Origin: Drosophila pseudoobscura
Taxonomy: Eukaryota; Arthropoda; Insecta; Diptera; Drosophilidae
Direction of reading: 5' to 3'
Length of the DNA stretch: 64,000 nt
Assembly: GCF_009870125.1 (NCBI RefSeq)
Contig: NC_046681.1
Location: forward strand, 18,737,001-18,801,000
The notes beneath the pieces were generated by a model, which was not told the DNA's origin, made no database searches, and saw only the letters and a program-made list of their open reading frames with translations. A program made the translations under genes and the position numbers. Positions 45,401-57,253 of this stretch are shown here, piece after piece (position 1 is the first letter of the stretch; each line of letters begins with the position of its first letter).

Positions 45401-47389
45401 ATCGCCACGATCGCAGACCAGACCAAAGTCGCCATTTTTGTTATGTCCAGAACTTTATAATCTTTATAATTGGAAATGCGACTAGACCTACTAGACGGCT
45501 GAAACAGCTGGAATTGGAGCCTGCCGGAAATGACTAACTGATAAAAAGAAACTTGAGTGTGTTTTCTATTTCCCTAATCCAAAGAGAGAGATATTACATA
45601 TGAATGTAAATCCATCCATCTATCTATCTAGCTATCTACCTATCTATTCAGGTGTCTGGGAGTGGCACGACTACTCGTATCATCGCCAAACAGGTGTTCA
45701 GTTAAGGGCAGCACACCTGCAGGGCTGTCCCCCCGACAATACAATGTGGGTTACATGCTAGGTCTGGGACTTTGGCTGGTTTAAGGCCTTTTATGAATGT
45801 TTCGCCATACATGAGAGGGTGAAGAGCGTTGTCTAATCGAACGCCCCATGGCTATCGCTGAATGAGGTATTTTTTCAGGTTTTTTCACCCAGATAAGATA
45901 TTACTAGCCCGCCGCCCCCGTTCCCATTCGCATTGCAATTCCTCGGTTAAGATCCGCGAAGGTAGTTTCATGGCAAATGGCGACCATTTCCGCCTGCCTG
46001 TTCTGGCTTCACAGATCGTCAACATAATGGGTAACTTCGGATGAATGACCTTGCAGGCCGCAGCTGTAGCCGTGATTCATAATTTCCGATTCCAGATGGG
46101 GGCGCTTTTATTCGATTAGGCCCCGCAATCAATTATTCAGTGACTATTATTAGTCAGTGTTTGTTCCAAAAATGAGTAATAATAAAATGGAGGGTAGAAA
46201 GAAAAAGGGGCAGCTAAAAATACATCTACCTACAGTATAAGGCGCTTTCTAAACCGTTTTCTTAATGTTATTTAATGAGTTTATGCTCAAGGTAAAGTAG
46301 AGCTAACAGGATCGGAGAATCTTATTTTTTGGCTTTAAATGTAAAATGAAAATAACTTGGAATACTCGTAAAGTCGCAAACTGCCTAATGAAGTACTTAA
46401 TGAAGAACATAAACGTAAACGTAAAACCACATTTAATGTCCTCTGAAAATGTCAAATGTAACTGGCCTCATATAAACAAGATTCTATCTGTCAGATAGCG
46501 ATCATTTTGTTAAAAGGTAGTGAGAAAAGATAAGCAAATTATCTGTTGATTGGATACCGATTCAGTCTGGACTTGAAGCATATTCTATGCAAAATGCACC
46601 AAAAAATCATTTTGCATACAAAACTGATCATTTTCAAGACCTGCCTCTCAAAAAGACAGGTTTCTCTCAAGTTGTTTTAAAATAATCAAAGCCTGTAAGC
46701 GATCCAACAGAAGGCCAATGCCGCAGCCTCTCTCTCACATCTAATGACTCAACAGTCGCATCCATACGCTAATCAGAAATACATACATATATGTATACAC
46801 AAATATGGGTATACTACAGCGGTATATAAAATATATATTATAAATGTACATACAATGTATGCATGTACAATTTTATACCTAATGGGATCGTAAGCGAACT
46901 TTTGCCAAACCATTTTTGATACGAAATGATCGAATGTAAGCCGTATCTTATCTCCAGAGTTGATTTTATTCTTGAACACCTGGTTCGGGTGATCAATTTT
47001 CGGACTGTCTTTTCATTTTTGGTCTTGGACAAAGACCTTAATTGGCTTCAATCAAAAGACAAAGTTCTTTCTGGTGAAACGTTCCCATTTGTATGTAAAT
47101 GAAGGTCTACAAGGTTGGGCGGGGTCCTGACCTTTGAGCGGTTTGCCAATTTGCCGGTTCGCAAAACTTGACTCGCTCGAAGGGACTGAAGTGATGAGAA
47201 TGGGAATGGGAATGGGCATAGAAATGGATGGTGATAAGATAAGACTCTATATAGAGGCACACTCACCTTGCCGCGCATGCGTGTAAACATCTCGATCCAG
47301 TGGCGGAATAGATAAATGCCGCCGGCAATGGAACAGATCCCCAGCACGATGATGCCCAAACGGACACAGTAACGCAGATGTGATGTCAT
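42425..47389 (-). CDS. CD36-family scavenger receptor A
   Basis: Two-pass membrane receptor for lipids, lipoproteins or debris. Exons on the minus strand are 47389-47267, 44120-43812, 43731-42947 and 42884-42425, giving 558 residues. The N-terminal helix is in exon 1 (LGIIVLGICSIAGGIYLF), and a 3.1-kb first intron follows. The ectodomain has family landmarks YIFNWTNPEDF, GPYRFRE, FTGADDISKMGQIYTWNN, SCYCVGGKCRPIGVIDIGPC and FPHFYKGDPSYVEAVEGL. The C-terminal helix is LVPLIVLLGQIVTGILLAGGLICTC. The cytoplasmic tail is long and Ser-rich, ending in SPDVIVR. Several N-glycosylation sequons are present. I cannot assign the exact fly orthologue. It lies in tandem with a second CD36 gene but has different intron positions. 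Confidence 0.9.
44520..44625. repeat. 20-bp tandem repeat (about five copies)
   Basis: Unit of the form TAATCGAGATAAGTCGTAAG, repeated five times with growing divergence, inside the CD36-A first intron. Confidence 0.85.
45612..45648. repeat. (ATCT)n microsatellite
   Basis: Interrupted ATCT/ACCT tetranucleotide run in the CD36-A intron. Confidence 0.8.
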
Positions 47390-50300
47390 ATTGTTCTTCT
47401 AGATCCAATTCCGATATGGTAGTGACAGTTGTAGTGGTTATGGTTTATTATACAGTTATATTGCTGCAGCTCCTCGGTTGAGCCTGCTCCACTCCGAACG
47501 ATCTCTTACACGGCACTGAGTCCAAGTGGGAACCTGCCTACCTCTGTTTGGCGTCCGTCGTTGCGAATAACAGAGAGAGGGCGAATATATGAAAAGAGAA
47601 CATTTGTTAGTACAGGCGGGCTTATCTATATCTATGGGTCTTATCAGCAAACGCACACACACGCACACACACATGTGCACCATATAGGGGGCAGCGGGCT
47701 CGCCACCCGATTACAGGGAAAGAGAGCGGGCCAAAGAGAAAGAGAGTATATGTTAATCACGCGCCGTAGCGCGATCGTCTACAACTTTGTAGTACTGCTG
47801 CGTAATTATATACATTTTGTGTGTGGTATGTCTAATTGTAATGAAATGTTCGTTTGGCACTGGGGGTACACGTTTTTGTGGTCAAGTCAAATCTCCAATG
47901 TACATACATGCATATGCATACATGCACATAGCGTACATATGTACATACATAATAGATTCGTCGAAATGTGATACGAGGGAATACATAAACTGCGGTTTTA
48001 AGGGGGGTTGCTTAACGGTTTGGGAACCGGTTCAAAGGCTTCACTCTTAAGTGTTCCGTCAGTTGGCTGTTCACGGAACACCCCCTAAATAGCAATTCTA
48101 GCCATAATTTAATACCTATTGCACCATCTATAACTACTTAAAGTCAGCCAAAATACAAACGTTCTAAAACAGCGGGTGCGCACGTACTTGTACTTGTGGC
48201 AAACTGCTCCTATCGCTCCCACACTGAAGCTCGAGTCGAGACGCATGACCTCGCGGTAGGCCGAATTCTAAGTATTATTCATCAGTATCCTGTTTGATGA
48301 TTGCTTTTAATAAAAATAAAGATGAATCAATAGCAGTTATCAACCAGTTATCCAACCATTCACTGGAAAGTTAAACAACTACAAGAGGGGTCGGCAAGGC
48401 CCTTTCTTACTCATGTCCATAGGAAAGTAACAGTGATCGGTGCCCAATACAATAACAATTTTTGTTGCATTTTGCCTGCTGCCTGCGGACACAAACGCAC
48501 TGCAATGTGTGCGTGCCGACCGCTGGACTACATTGGTATGTTATCCAATATGACCCCTGTTATGTCTCTGTTAAGTTAATACTGTACAATACTCTACTGA
48601 CAAAACATATACCACTGCATTAACAGTAGCGTGTACCGTTTGATGAATCCAGTTGGTACCATTTTCTGCTTTCAGTTACTGCTTATCTATCCACCTATTC
48701 TTAACGTTTAAATCTACATACATACATAGGTATATATGTACATGGTTATGTACCATACACTCAAAGACAATTAGCTCAGCATAATCACTCATCGTTAACA
48801 TTCGTCTGTTAGAATTGTGATGCCCGCACATGACCCTGCTATGTGCTACTATGCCACTATGTTGGTAAAAGCTGTTCTAGATACCGACAAAAAAACACCA
48901 CAGCGCATTGAAAACTGTTCCCGTTTATATGAACTCCCGTTTTCTGACTCTAATTTTTCTGGATTTCTCGAGTTCTCAAAAACTCCAGCTACTACGATTG
49001 TCTGAATCACACACATTCCGCGCACTTATTGTTTTCGCGTATTGGCTTGAAACTCAAAACCCGTTCACGTTCACCTTTTCCATACCCTGTCACAACCATA
49101 AATGAATGTTGCGTGCGGACTGCGCAAGGGTCGCTCTGTGGGTGGGGGAACTGTTTACACTTCTTGTAGTGCTGGTTGTCCATGGCAACCGATGAGCACG
49201 AGGTATATTATGTATAAGGTAAGGCAGATGGGCAAAACTCTGCATCCTCCTTCATCCGGATGGATGGATGCTGATTTATATATGTAAATGGCAAACACAA
49301 GAAAACATCTGTATTTCTGTTTATATAAAAACACACAAGTGAATACATAAATATGTACACATGTAAATATTTATGTACATTCTTGCTTATGTTGACGCTC
49401 CCGCCGCGACCTTCTAGTTAATATACCTCGCCCCTGGCTATGACTGCAGCGCTACTATTACTGTTATTGGCAATATTTAAACAATTTCAATGCAATACCA
49501 ATCACACCCTGGCACGTACATACGATACGATTTATTTTGTTATTAATGCACACGTAGCGAGGTCGGAAAACAACAACTAACATTATGAAAACTCGTTTAC
49601 GTTTACGCGGTTTTTCCTCACCTACGCCCAGTTTATTTTTATCTCCCAAACACACACGCACACATGCACACAAACACGCCACGCCTCACAGTCAAATGTA
49701 CTGCTCTTGCGCTCTTTTAACTCCAGCAACAGAGATTATGGAGATTTCACATAGTGCCAATTCATTTGGCCAAACATTAATCACGCGAATTAGCACTGGC
49801 GTGTCGTGGTCTAAGCAATTGTTATACTCATCGAGTTTTTATTCACAATTATTTGAGAACATTAGCAATATCCTTGAACTCTACCCGTCACTTCCGCAAC
49901 CTGTTGACAATATATTCCTATTTATTGTACTCTTTGCTCTTGTGGCCTAAAAATAGACACAGGCCGCAGTGCAATGTGCCAAAAAGAACCGCAAAAACAG
50001 AGAAAAACAACAAAGAATGTCCCGAACTGAGGCTGGCTCTGCTTCTTGCTTGGGTAATTTACATATTCTGTTAACTCACTCGTTGTCGCGCGGTGAATCA
50101 GTATATTGGAATGCTTCACAGATAGCAAAAACTTCACAAAAAACTCTACACAATTATGTTTATTTAACAATTTTATCTTAAAAGGAAGCAGAGCAACGAG
50201 CAACGCGGCACGTTTAACTCTCTTGCGTCTGCGTCTCTCTCCCTCTTTTTCTCACTCTCACTCTCTCACCAAATGCGTTGGGTGTTTTTCATATTTATCT

Positions 50301-51617
50301 TACATTTTCTTGTAGATCTTCGTTGCTCCTCTAACACTTGGCTTTCTTTACTACGCGCTGCCTTTTTTCCAATTCCACTTTAGGTGCAAATTTATTCCAA
50401 TCACTTGTTTTGTTTTGCTTCACTTGGATGACAGATTTTTCTTTCGTTTTAATACTTTTGAATTGATATAAATTTCTAATTGCAGTTGTTGTGTAAATAT
50501 GCAGCGAAACATAGACATAGACGGCGGCGACGCAAGTGTCTAAAAACGCTTCATTGCTCGCGCTCTTTGGGATTTATTTTCTTTTTCTTATTTCTCTCTG
50601 TTCTGTCTAGTTGCCATCTCACTTGCACTTGCACCAACATGTGTACATATGTATTTAATCAGCGACGCACCGTTAAGTCAACGCTCTGATCTTGAACTAA
50701 CACGTCTCGATCCGTTCACTTCGGGTGGATTTTTGGTCTGTGCGGCGCTGCGCCTGCTCTGCGACTAAATTAAGTATTTTTTAAAAGTCGCCAAGCAACT
50801 CAGCAACCAGCAATTATTTATTCTTCATTAAAAACCTATGGCGAGTCGGCTGGTCTGACTTTTGTATGCCCTTTTTTTAGATTAAATCTCTTTTTATATG
50901 TTAATTTCAATTTACACTAGTAAAGACACTCGGTTATTTAGTTTTAATTTTGTTGAAACTCTTGTATTTTATAAGAGATGGGGTAAGGAACAAATGTGCT
51001 GCGCATTGTAGGGTGTTCACATAGCGTCGAAAATGATCATAATGATCATGATCATGCTCTCTCTCACTCTCACGTGCTCTCAGTTTCTGACTCGAATGGC
51101 GCACGAGAGAGAGAGCGTGTGAGTATATGTATGTATATACTTATGCTCTGCATGTGCGTATGAGTACATTAGTTTTATTGATAAGAGTTTCAACAAAAGT
51201 ATGCATTGACTCTCTGTTTTGTGGTACCAAAACGGCTATGAAACGGTTCTGTGTCCAGATCGTAATTGAAACTAGACATGTTCGATATTTCCATACTTTT
51301 AATCGGTCATGAGGGTGGCAAGTGGTTGCTTTTACTGTTGTTTTATTGTATGACTGTATGATTCAGTATGACAAGGAATGATATTGTACGTAGGGGCGTC
51401 TTTCTTACTGCTACAAATACTTTGGCAATCCACAGCTCCATTCATCCATCCAGCGCAGTGACCAATCCATCAAAACGACACTTTTAAAGCATCGAGTAAT
51501 TGAAGACCCTTTAACATTTATTAACTTAGACTGTAGACTAGGCAAGACAGACGCTAAGCCCTTATCCCTATCACATGTCATACTCGTACACCTAGTGTTA
51601 ACAGATAGGACCTCTAT
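47390..51617. other. Intergenic between the two CD36 genes
   Basis: Probably contains the 5'UTR exon(s) and promoter of CD36-A and the 3'UTR of CD36-B. It has a CA/ACGCACACAC microsatellite (about 47650-47675), scattered TACATA repeats and a pair of TGATCATAATGATCATGATCAT words near 51030-51055. No supported coding exon or RNA gene. Confidence 0.45.
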
Positions 51618-53346
51618 TCAGCTTGGACTCGCCCCCTCCTTGATGGGGGGCACGTATTGGACACCGATCAACAGCGGGGACTCTTCCACTCCCTTTATCT
51701 GTTCAGGGGTGCGAGTGTCCAGTGCATTGATTTCGATCTTCTGCATGAGAAGCTTCTTCCAGAGCATCTGTCTCGGATACCACAACATCATTACCAGACC
51801 CAGGGCAATGCCCAGGCAGCCGCATACCTTTCCCAGGCTCTCCATGATCGGTATTAGCTTGACGTAGGTCAAAAGATCGGGAGTGATGCGCACATGGTAG
51901 TCGGCCCAGATTAGGGGAAAGAATGTCCGACGCGACTTGCGATAGATTCTGAAAATATCACCATTTTTATTTTCCCAAAGGATCAATGGAATTCCGTGCT
52001 TTTTACTTACCCTGATGGTCGTGGCTCTACAAGGAGGCTGGCCATTATGCGTGCCTTGATCTCCAGAATCATGCCCGTCTTCGGCTCCAGAATGACCACC
52101 AATTCATGACGATCCTTATCTGGTTTCATTCCATCCACCTGCTCCACATAATACGGATCGGCCTGGTGGAAATGTGGATAGGAGGCAAAAACGGGCGCTC
52201 CGTACCAGCAGGAGGAGATGTTCAACAAACCCGATCGTACCTCCTGGCAGTTATCCTGGCAGTAGCAACTATTTTGTGGATTATCAGTGCCTGGAAACAG
52301 AAAACAGGAATCATTCATATACATATCAATCACTATCGGAACAGATTTTTACCATTTGCCATGTTCCGGGCAGTGCCCTTGTAAACATATCCCTCTACGC
52401 CCTCGAAAACGGTGGTTGAGTGGTAGTCCACCTCCAGTTCGCGACAAATGTCGGGAAGGAAGTAGGAGATATTTCTGCCCTTTTCCAAAGGAATCGGATG
52501 GAACTCCCCAGCACTTCCCTTTAGTCGGCATCTGGGACTAGAGGCAGTGACATTGTTATACCGCCAACGGGCGATCTGTCCCAACTTACTAAAGTCCTGG
52601 CGTCCCGTGTATACATTGTGATGGCCATAGATCTCCATGCTGCCATTGCGCTGCAGGGGAATCGGGAATAAGATATATACATATGTAGATCAGAAATGCG
52701 ATCTTACAGGATAAGCATATCCAATTTTCTCGTAGGGAAAATTAAGTTCGGGCATCAAGTTGGTGGGAACCATTTTGCTCATCTTGAGAAGAGGCGTGTC
52801 AAAGCCATCGAACATCCAGTCACCGGCAGGACGAACCATGGTGGTTTCCTTGCCGTACAGATTCAGGGTCATCAGCATGAGGGTCCGCAGCATGGGGCTC
52901 CAGCTCCACATCTTCTGGTAAATGCCAACAATCAGCAGATTGGGGGCCACGATGGGATCCGTGGGCCGTCCCGCACTGCCCGCCTCATCGAAATCGAAGC
53001 GACTGCGACGCATGTACGAGACCGTGGAGTTCTCATCGTGCCAGACCACATTCAGCTTTTGCATCTTTTCCTTGAACCTGTAGGGTCCGAACTCCTCGAA
53101 TCGAGGCTTCACTGTTGGATCATTGAGGTGCTCCGAATTGGTCCAATTGAACATGTAAAGATCCACGGCCGTGTCCATCGAAGGGGACTCCCACAGATCT
53201 GTGATCAGGGAGTTTGGTCTCAATACCATGAACCCCTCCAAGACCCATTGCTCTATACGCTCTAGATAGAGAGTTGCGCATAGACTGCAGGTAAACAACA
53301 GCAGACCCGCCACACCCGTCCTCAGAATGCGCTGTTTTCCAATCAT
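51618..53346 (-). CDS. CD36-family scavenger receptor B
   Basis: Exons on the minus strand are 53346-52708, 52650-52353, 52290-52011 and 51948-51618, giving 515 residues. The N-terminal helix is VAGLLLFTCSLCATLYL; ectodomain landmarks are YMFNWTNSEHL, GPYRFKEKMQKLNVVWH, VYTGRQDFSKLGQIARW, a Cys-rich stretch SCYCQDNCQEVRSGLLNISSC, FPHFHQ-type YPHFHQADPYYVEQV and the C-terminal helix CGCLGIALGLVMMLWY. The tail is LIGVQYVPPIKEGASPS. Intron positions and phases differ from neighbouring CD36-A and the proteins are well diverged, so the pair is an old tandem duplication or independent neighbours. Specific ligand and orthologue are not assigned. Confidence 0.9.
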
Positions 53347-55810
53347 GATGTCGCGTCGTAACGTGTAACGGATCGTATATCAGTCTGAAATGGTTAGATC
53401 TAGATTTTTTTTAGTTATATCCAACACAAATGCTACGCATAACTAGTTTCCTCTTTCTGGAATTCTCGGTGCTCAATCGTTTATATCGAAACCAGACTAC
53501 CTTCTACCACCCTCTAAATATGCATACAAATGGCTCTGTGTACCTACGATACGTGGACCAGTGCAATTTATTTTTTTTCGTGTAGCCTAGGCCCCGAGAA
53601 TCGTCCATATTCATATTGGCTTGATCATTAGGCTATTAAACTTTTAATTTGCCTTTAATTTGCTTATTGATTGATAGATGTATGGATTTATAAAAGACTT
53701 GTTCTAATAACAACCAAATATCCGATCTTAAATATCAGAGAACCAATAAACTTTCTTTCTCAACCTTTCAAGGATTTCGAATAGACTTTTAGTGCCCAAT
53801 CTATGCTTTTTTTCAGCTTTCGAAAAGTTTATGAGTTTTAATCCTTATTATAACTTTTCTGAACTTTCTGAAGAAATAACCTACCATTCTTTATTTACTT
53901 TGTATTTGTTTGGAATGTGTTTTAAAGCATCATTTTTGGAAAACAAATAAAAAATTAATTTCCTTTTTAGATAATATCCCATTTATATGATTTTCATCGT
54001 TAAAGGATTCATATTTATGTAGATCTTTACTTGTAATTCCAGTTTTCACTGACCGATCACTACACACTTATTTGCTCAATCAAAAATTACGTATTTAAAG
54101 TACATTTTCGTTTCTGATCTTAACCATATGATTTTTCTTTCATAATATGTTTCGAACGCAATAAACGGTCACTCGGGGTCTTTGCACCTACCGATCCAGC
54201 GATGATCAGGAAGATGAATCAGCCGATGATGGTCTCTGTGATTCTAGATGATGACTGATGGATGATGGGTTCAACTTCCTACTACTGTCTGTTGTCTGAG
54301 CCGAGTCCAAGTCCACCCTCCAGAGGTGGAGGTTATCATCAAGCGGCGATAATGCAGGTCTCTGAGGCTGTGATTTCTTATATGTTTGCAGATCTCTTTT
54401 TATAATTCTTTGCTTGAGAGATCGATCCTCACGAATGCAGGAATGGCGCGAGTGTTTTAAGATTTTCTTGGTTTTTAATCGAACCGCTTCGAGTGACGAC
54501 TTGATAACGACTGAGTCTGGCGGTTGGAAAATAATTTTCAAACGAGAATACAGCTACATACATATGTAAGTATATGGAACAACGAGAAAAATAAACATAA
54601 ATGTCGGAATTAAATGATACTCGTACTTTTCCTAAAAAAACGTTAATTGTGGCACGGAAAGAAATCCAACTCGAGTTTCATTTAAGATGCATTATTTGCT
54701 GATGAAGATCAATATCATTTGAGTTTAGTTTATTTGTAATATAACTCGATAATTAAGCGAATCTCTATCTTGCCTGCATGTAAGCAATCGCATCTGGTAT
54801 ATACCATGCCGGGCATTATGAGCCAGCGCCTCTCGGTCCGGCCACGGATCTTCCTGGGATCGCCGCATATAAACATTAATTTCTCCCAGTGCATTATTTA
54901 CGACTTGTTTTAAAAGGTCTGAACTTAGAACTCCATGTAGTAGCTGTACTTGTAATGCGGCTACAAGGCCCCAATATTCTGGGGTTATCTTTTAACGATA
55001 CCGCTCCATGCCGCTCCCGTTCCCCCGAAATGGAAGTGCACTCAGGTCCGAGCGCAGTCGCATAACTGTGAGTAGCATTATCAATTAAACTCTAACCCGT
55101 CCCAGTCCATTCTACGATTTGGGATTGGGGATCGGAGCGAATGAATCTCCAATCTAGATTTCTGCTGCCTTGTTTGCTGAATGGTTGGTCACCCCTATTG
55201 ATAAGCCCAGTCCCCAATTCCTAATCGGCTCCGTTCCCAATTGTAGATGGCGCGGTCCGATAAAGAGCCATGCATTCGTAGAGGCCAGAAAGATTTGTTT
55301 TCCAACCAATGTGATGCGTTGTAATCAGCTTGAAAATTATGACAGCACAAAGAAAGTGCTAGCACTGAAGAAATCGGATTGCGATTGCAGCCAATAAATA
55401 TTTCAAAATCACCCGAAGATTGTATACCTATCAAACGACAAATAATTACTAAAAATCATATATCGATCATCATTGCGGGGTGTGAGCCAAACGTATGATA
55501 GTTCATTGAAGTTTGTGCAGATCCATGGATCAGAGATGTTGTTACAATAGTAAGAGTAGTTTATTTATTTATATATGGAATATTTATGAAGTAAACAAAA
55601 GACAATCATGATTAAAGTTCAGTTTAAAACGTCTTAATCGATCTCTGCCTAACACTCGTACCCTTTGCAGGGTATCATGCAAACACTTACACATTTCACA
55701 ATTATTTCAGTCTTGAATCAATTGTCGCCTTATCAACACACCTAGGGCACAGGGCTAGGCACAACAATGGATGATCGCCTCATATGGATTGTTGGTGGTG
55801 GGGGCGGGTA
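53347..55810. other. CD36-B upstream region and F-box gene 3' flank
   Basis: AT-rich with a GATGAT-rich patch near 54200-54265 and a TACCCTTTGCAGGGTA palindrome at 55659-55674. No supported gene; promoter and UTR content is expected but cannot be delimited. Confidence 0.45.
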
Positions 55811-57253
55811 TCATCTCGCAAAGCTGAACTTGAGGACCCCAGACGTGTGATCCAGGCTGTTTGGTATCTGTTTGCAATCGATTTTGATGTGTTTCTCGTT
55901 GTCCATGAGACGGGAACTGTCCATAATTTCGGGTTTAATATCACTCTTGCGTATCCACAGCTCCAGTGGCTGTGTGCGCCATCGCTGTTTGTTGAGGATT
56001 GCCAGACAGCTCCAGACAAAGGCATCGCCATGGCAGCGGGTTCGGGTTATGTCCAGAACCCGCAGCTGGCGACAGTGGGTGACAAATCCAAGCAGACTCA
56101 AGGGACTCTCCAACTGGTAGCCGCACAGGTGCAGTTCAGTGAGTTCCGGGAGTGCGGAGGAGAGATGACGCAGCATTTGGTCTCCGAGGCACTGCAACTG
56201 GCCCTCCTCTTCGCCGTGGCCGTGCAGCTCCAGTCTCCTTAGATTCCGCAGATTGCCGAGTTCCCTAAAGAACCTCTCGTAGTCGTGGAGGATTCCGCTG
56301 AAGCGGAAGCCCTCGATTAGCCTGGATCTGCCCGTGGGATAGCTGGGACGCGCTATGCGCGACAGCACATCGAAGACAAAGTTCTTGGAGTAAATGGACA
56401 GCTTGTTGAGGCGTGGCAGCTGCAGCAGCTGCTGGGTGATGTCCGACTCCATGCACAGATGGTAGTCGGCAATTTTGATGTGCTCCAGCGTGGGGCACAG
56501 CTGCAGGTCCACCAGGTCGCAGCAGTTGACCTCATCGCAGTCCTCCATAATATCAAATTTACGTAGTTTCAGCTGTCGGAAAAGGTCCCGAAAGTGCTGC
56601 GACTCCAGGTACTGGCAGTCGTCCAGGCAGAGCTCGTTGAGTAACTCCAAATCGCACAGATACTTTCCAGTGATTTGGCATCCACGGAGTTTGAGTTTTC
56701 GCAGCGAGGGAAACACACGCCGCAGCAGGCGCACATCCTCGTCCACAAAGCGGGCACGACCACGGCGATGGCCATCGCCCAGCCACTCCAGGCTGGTCAC
56801 CCCGGACAGGGTATGGCTGCTCAACAGGCGAAGCCGCCTCACATCCAGCCGCTGGCAGCTCAAACGCTGCATGTGCGGTGCCAGGGTAAGCACAAAGGCC
56901 AGAAACTGACGCGAATTGGGGCTGGAACGCTTGAACATCTCATCGTGCAGCGCCACATTCCTCACTCGTGTCCGCCACAGCATCTGCACAATGTTCTCCA
57001 GGCGACGATGCAGCTTCCCCAGCTCGTATTGTTGGTACACATTCAGGTGCCGTATGATTAGGGCTAATACGTCATCGTTCAGCTGCAGCAGGGAGGCGGA
57101 GCCGGAGGCGGGTGTGGGGGCTGCTGCATGGGATACAGATACATGCGAGTGGAGTGTGGGGTTAATGGGTGTTTTATATCCTTCCAAGGTTATTCGGTTT
57201 TTTGCACTGCTGCTGCGCTGCTTACCTGTGTCCGCTGTTGTTGTCGTCGTCAT
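55811..57253 (-). CDS. F-box/LRR-like protein
   Basis: A single exon of 480 residues starting MTTTTTADTGKQRSSSAKN. After a disordered leader, residues about 55-100 form an F-box-like helix set (LLQLNDDVLALIIRHLNVYQ, ELGKLHRRLENIV). The rest is a series of leucine-rich repeats (LRKLKLRGCQITGKYL, LNELCLDDCQYLE, LTELHLCGYQLESPLSLLG, LRVLDITRTRC) up to about residue 440, then a short tail. It probably acts as a substrate receptor of an SCF ubiquitin ligase, by analogy with FBXL proteins. The F-box is weak and the orthologue is not recognised. GC-rich codon use suggests a real, expressed gene. Confidence 0.8.
   Translation of the reverse strand: MTTTTTADTGKQRSSSAKNRITLEGYKTPINPTLHSHVSVSHAAAPTPASGSASLLQLNDDVLALIIRHLNVYQQYELGKLHRRLENIVQMLWRTRVRNVALHDEMFKRSSPNSRQFLAFVLTLAPHMQRLSCQRLDVRRLRLLSSHTLSGVTSLEWLGDGHRRGRARFVDEDVRLLRRVFPSLRKLKLRGCQITGKYLCDLELLNELCLDDCQYLESQHFRDLFRQLKLRKFDIMEDCDEVNCCDLVDLQLCPTLEHIKIADYHLCMESDITQQLLQLPRLNKLSIYSKNFVFDVLSRIARPSYPTGRSRLIEGFRFSGILHDYERFFRELGNLRNLRRLELHGHGEEEGQLQCLGDQMLRHLSSALPELTELHLCGYQLESPLSLLGFVTHCRQLRVLDITRTRCHGDAFVWSCLAILNKQRWRTQPLELWIRKSDIKPEIMDSSRLMDNEKHIKIDCKQIPNSLDHTSGVLKFSFAR

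Larger units (their letters stand above)
44121..47266 (-). other. Large first intron of CD36-A
   Basis: A 3.1-kb intron. It holds a 20-bp tandem array (44520-44625), an ATCT microsatellite (about 45612-45648) and AT-rich DNA. Its size suggests enhancers, but I see no RNA gene or nested coding gene; the 104-codon plus-strand frame at 44215-44529 looks spurious. Confidence 0.6.
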
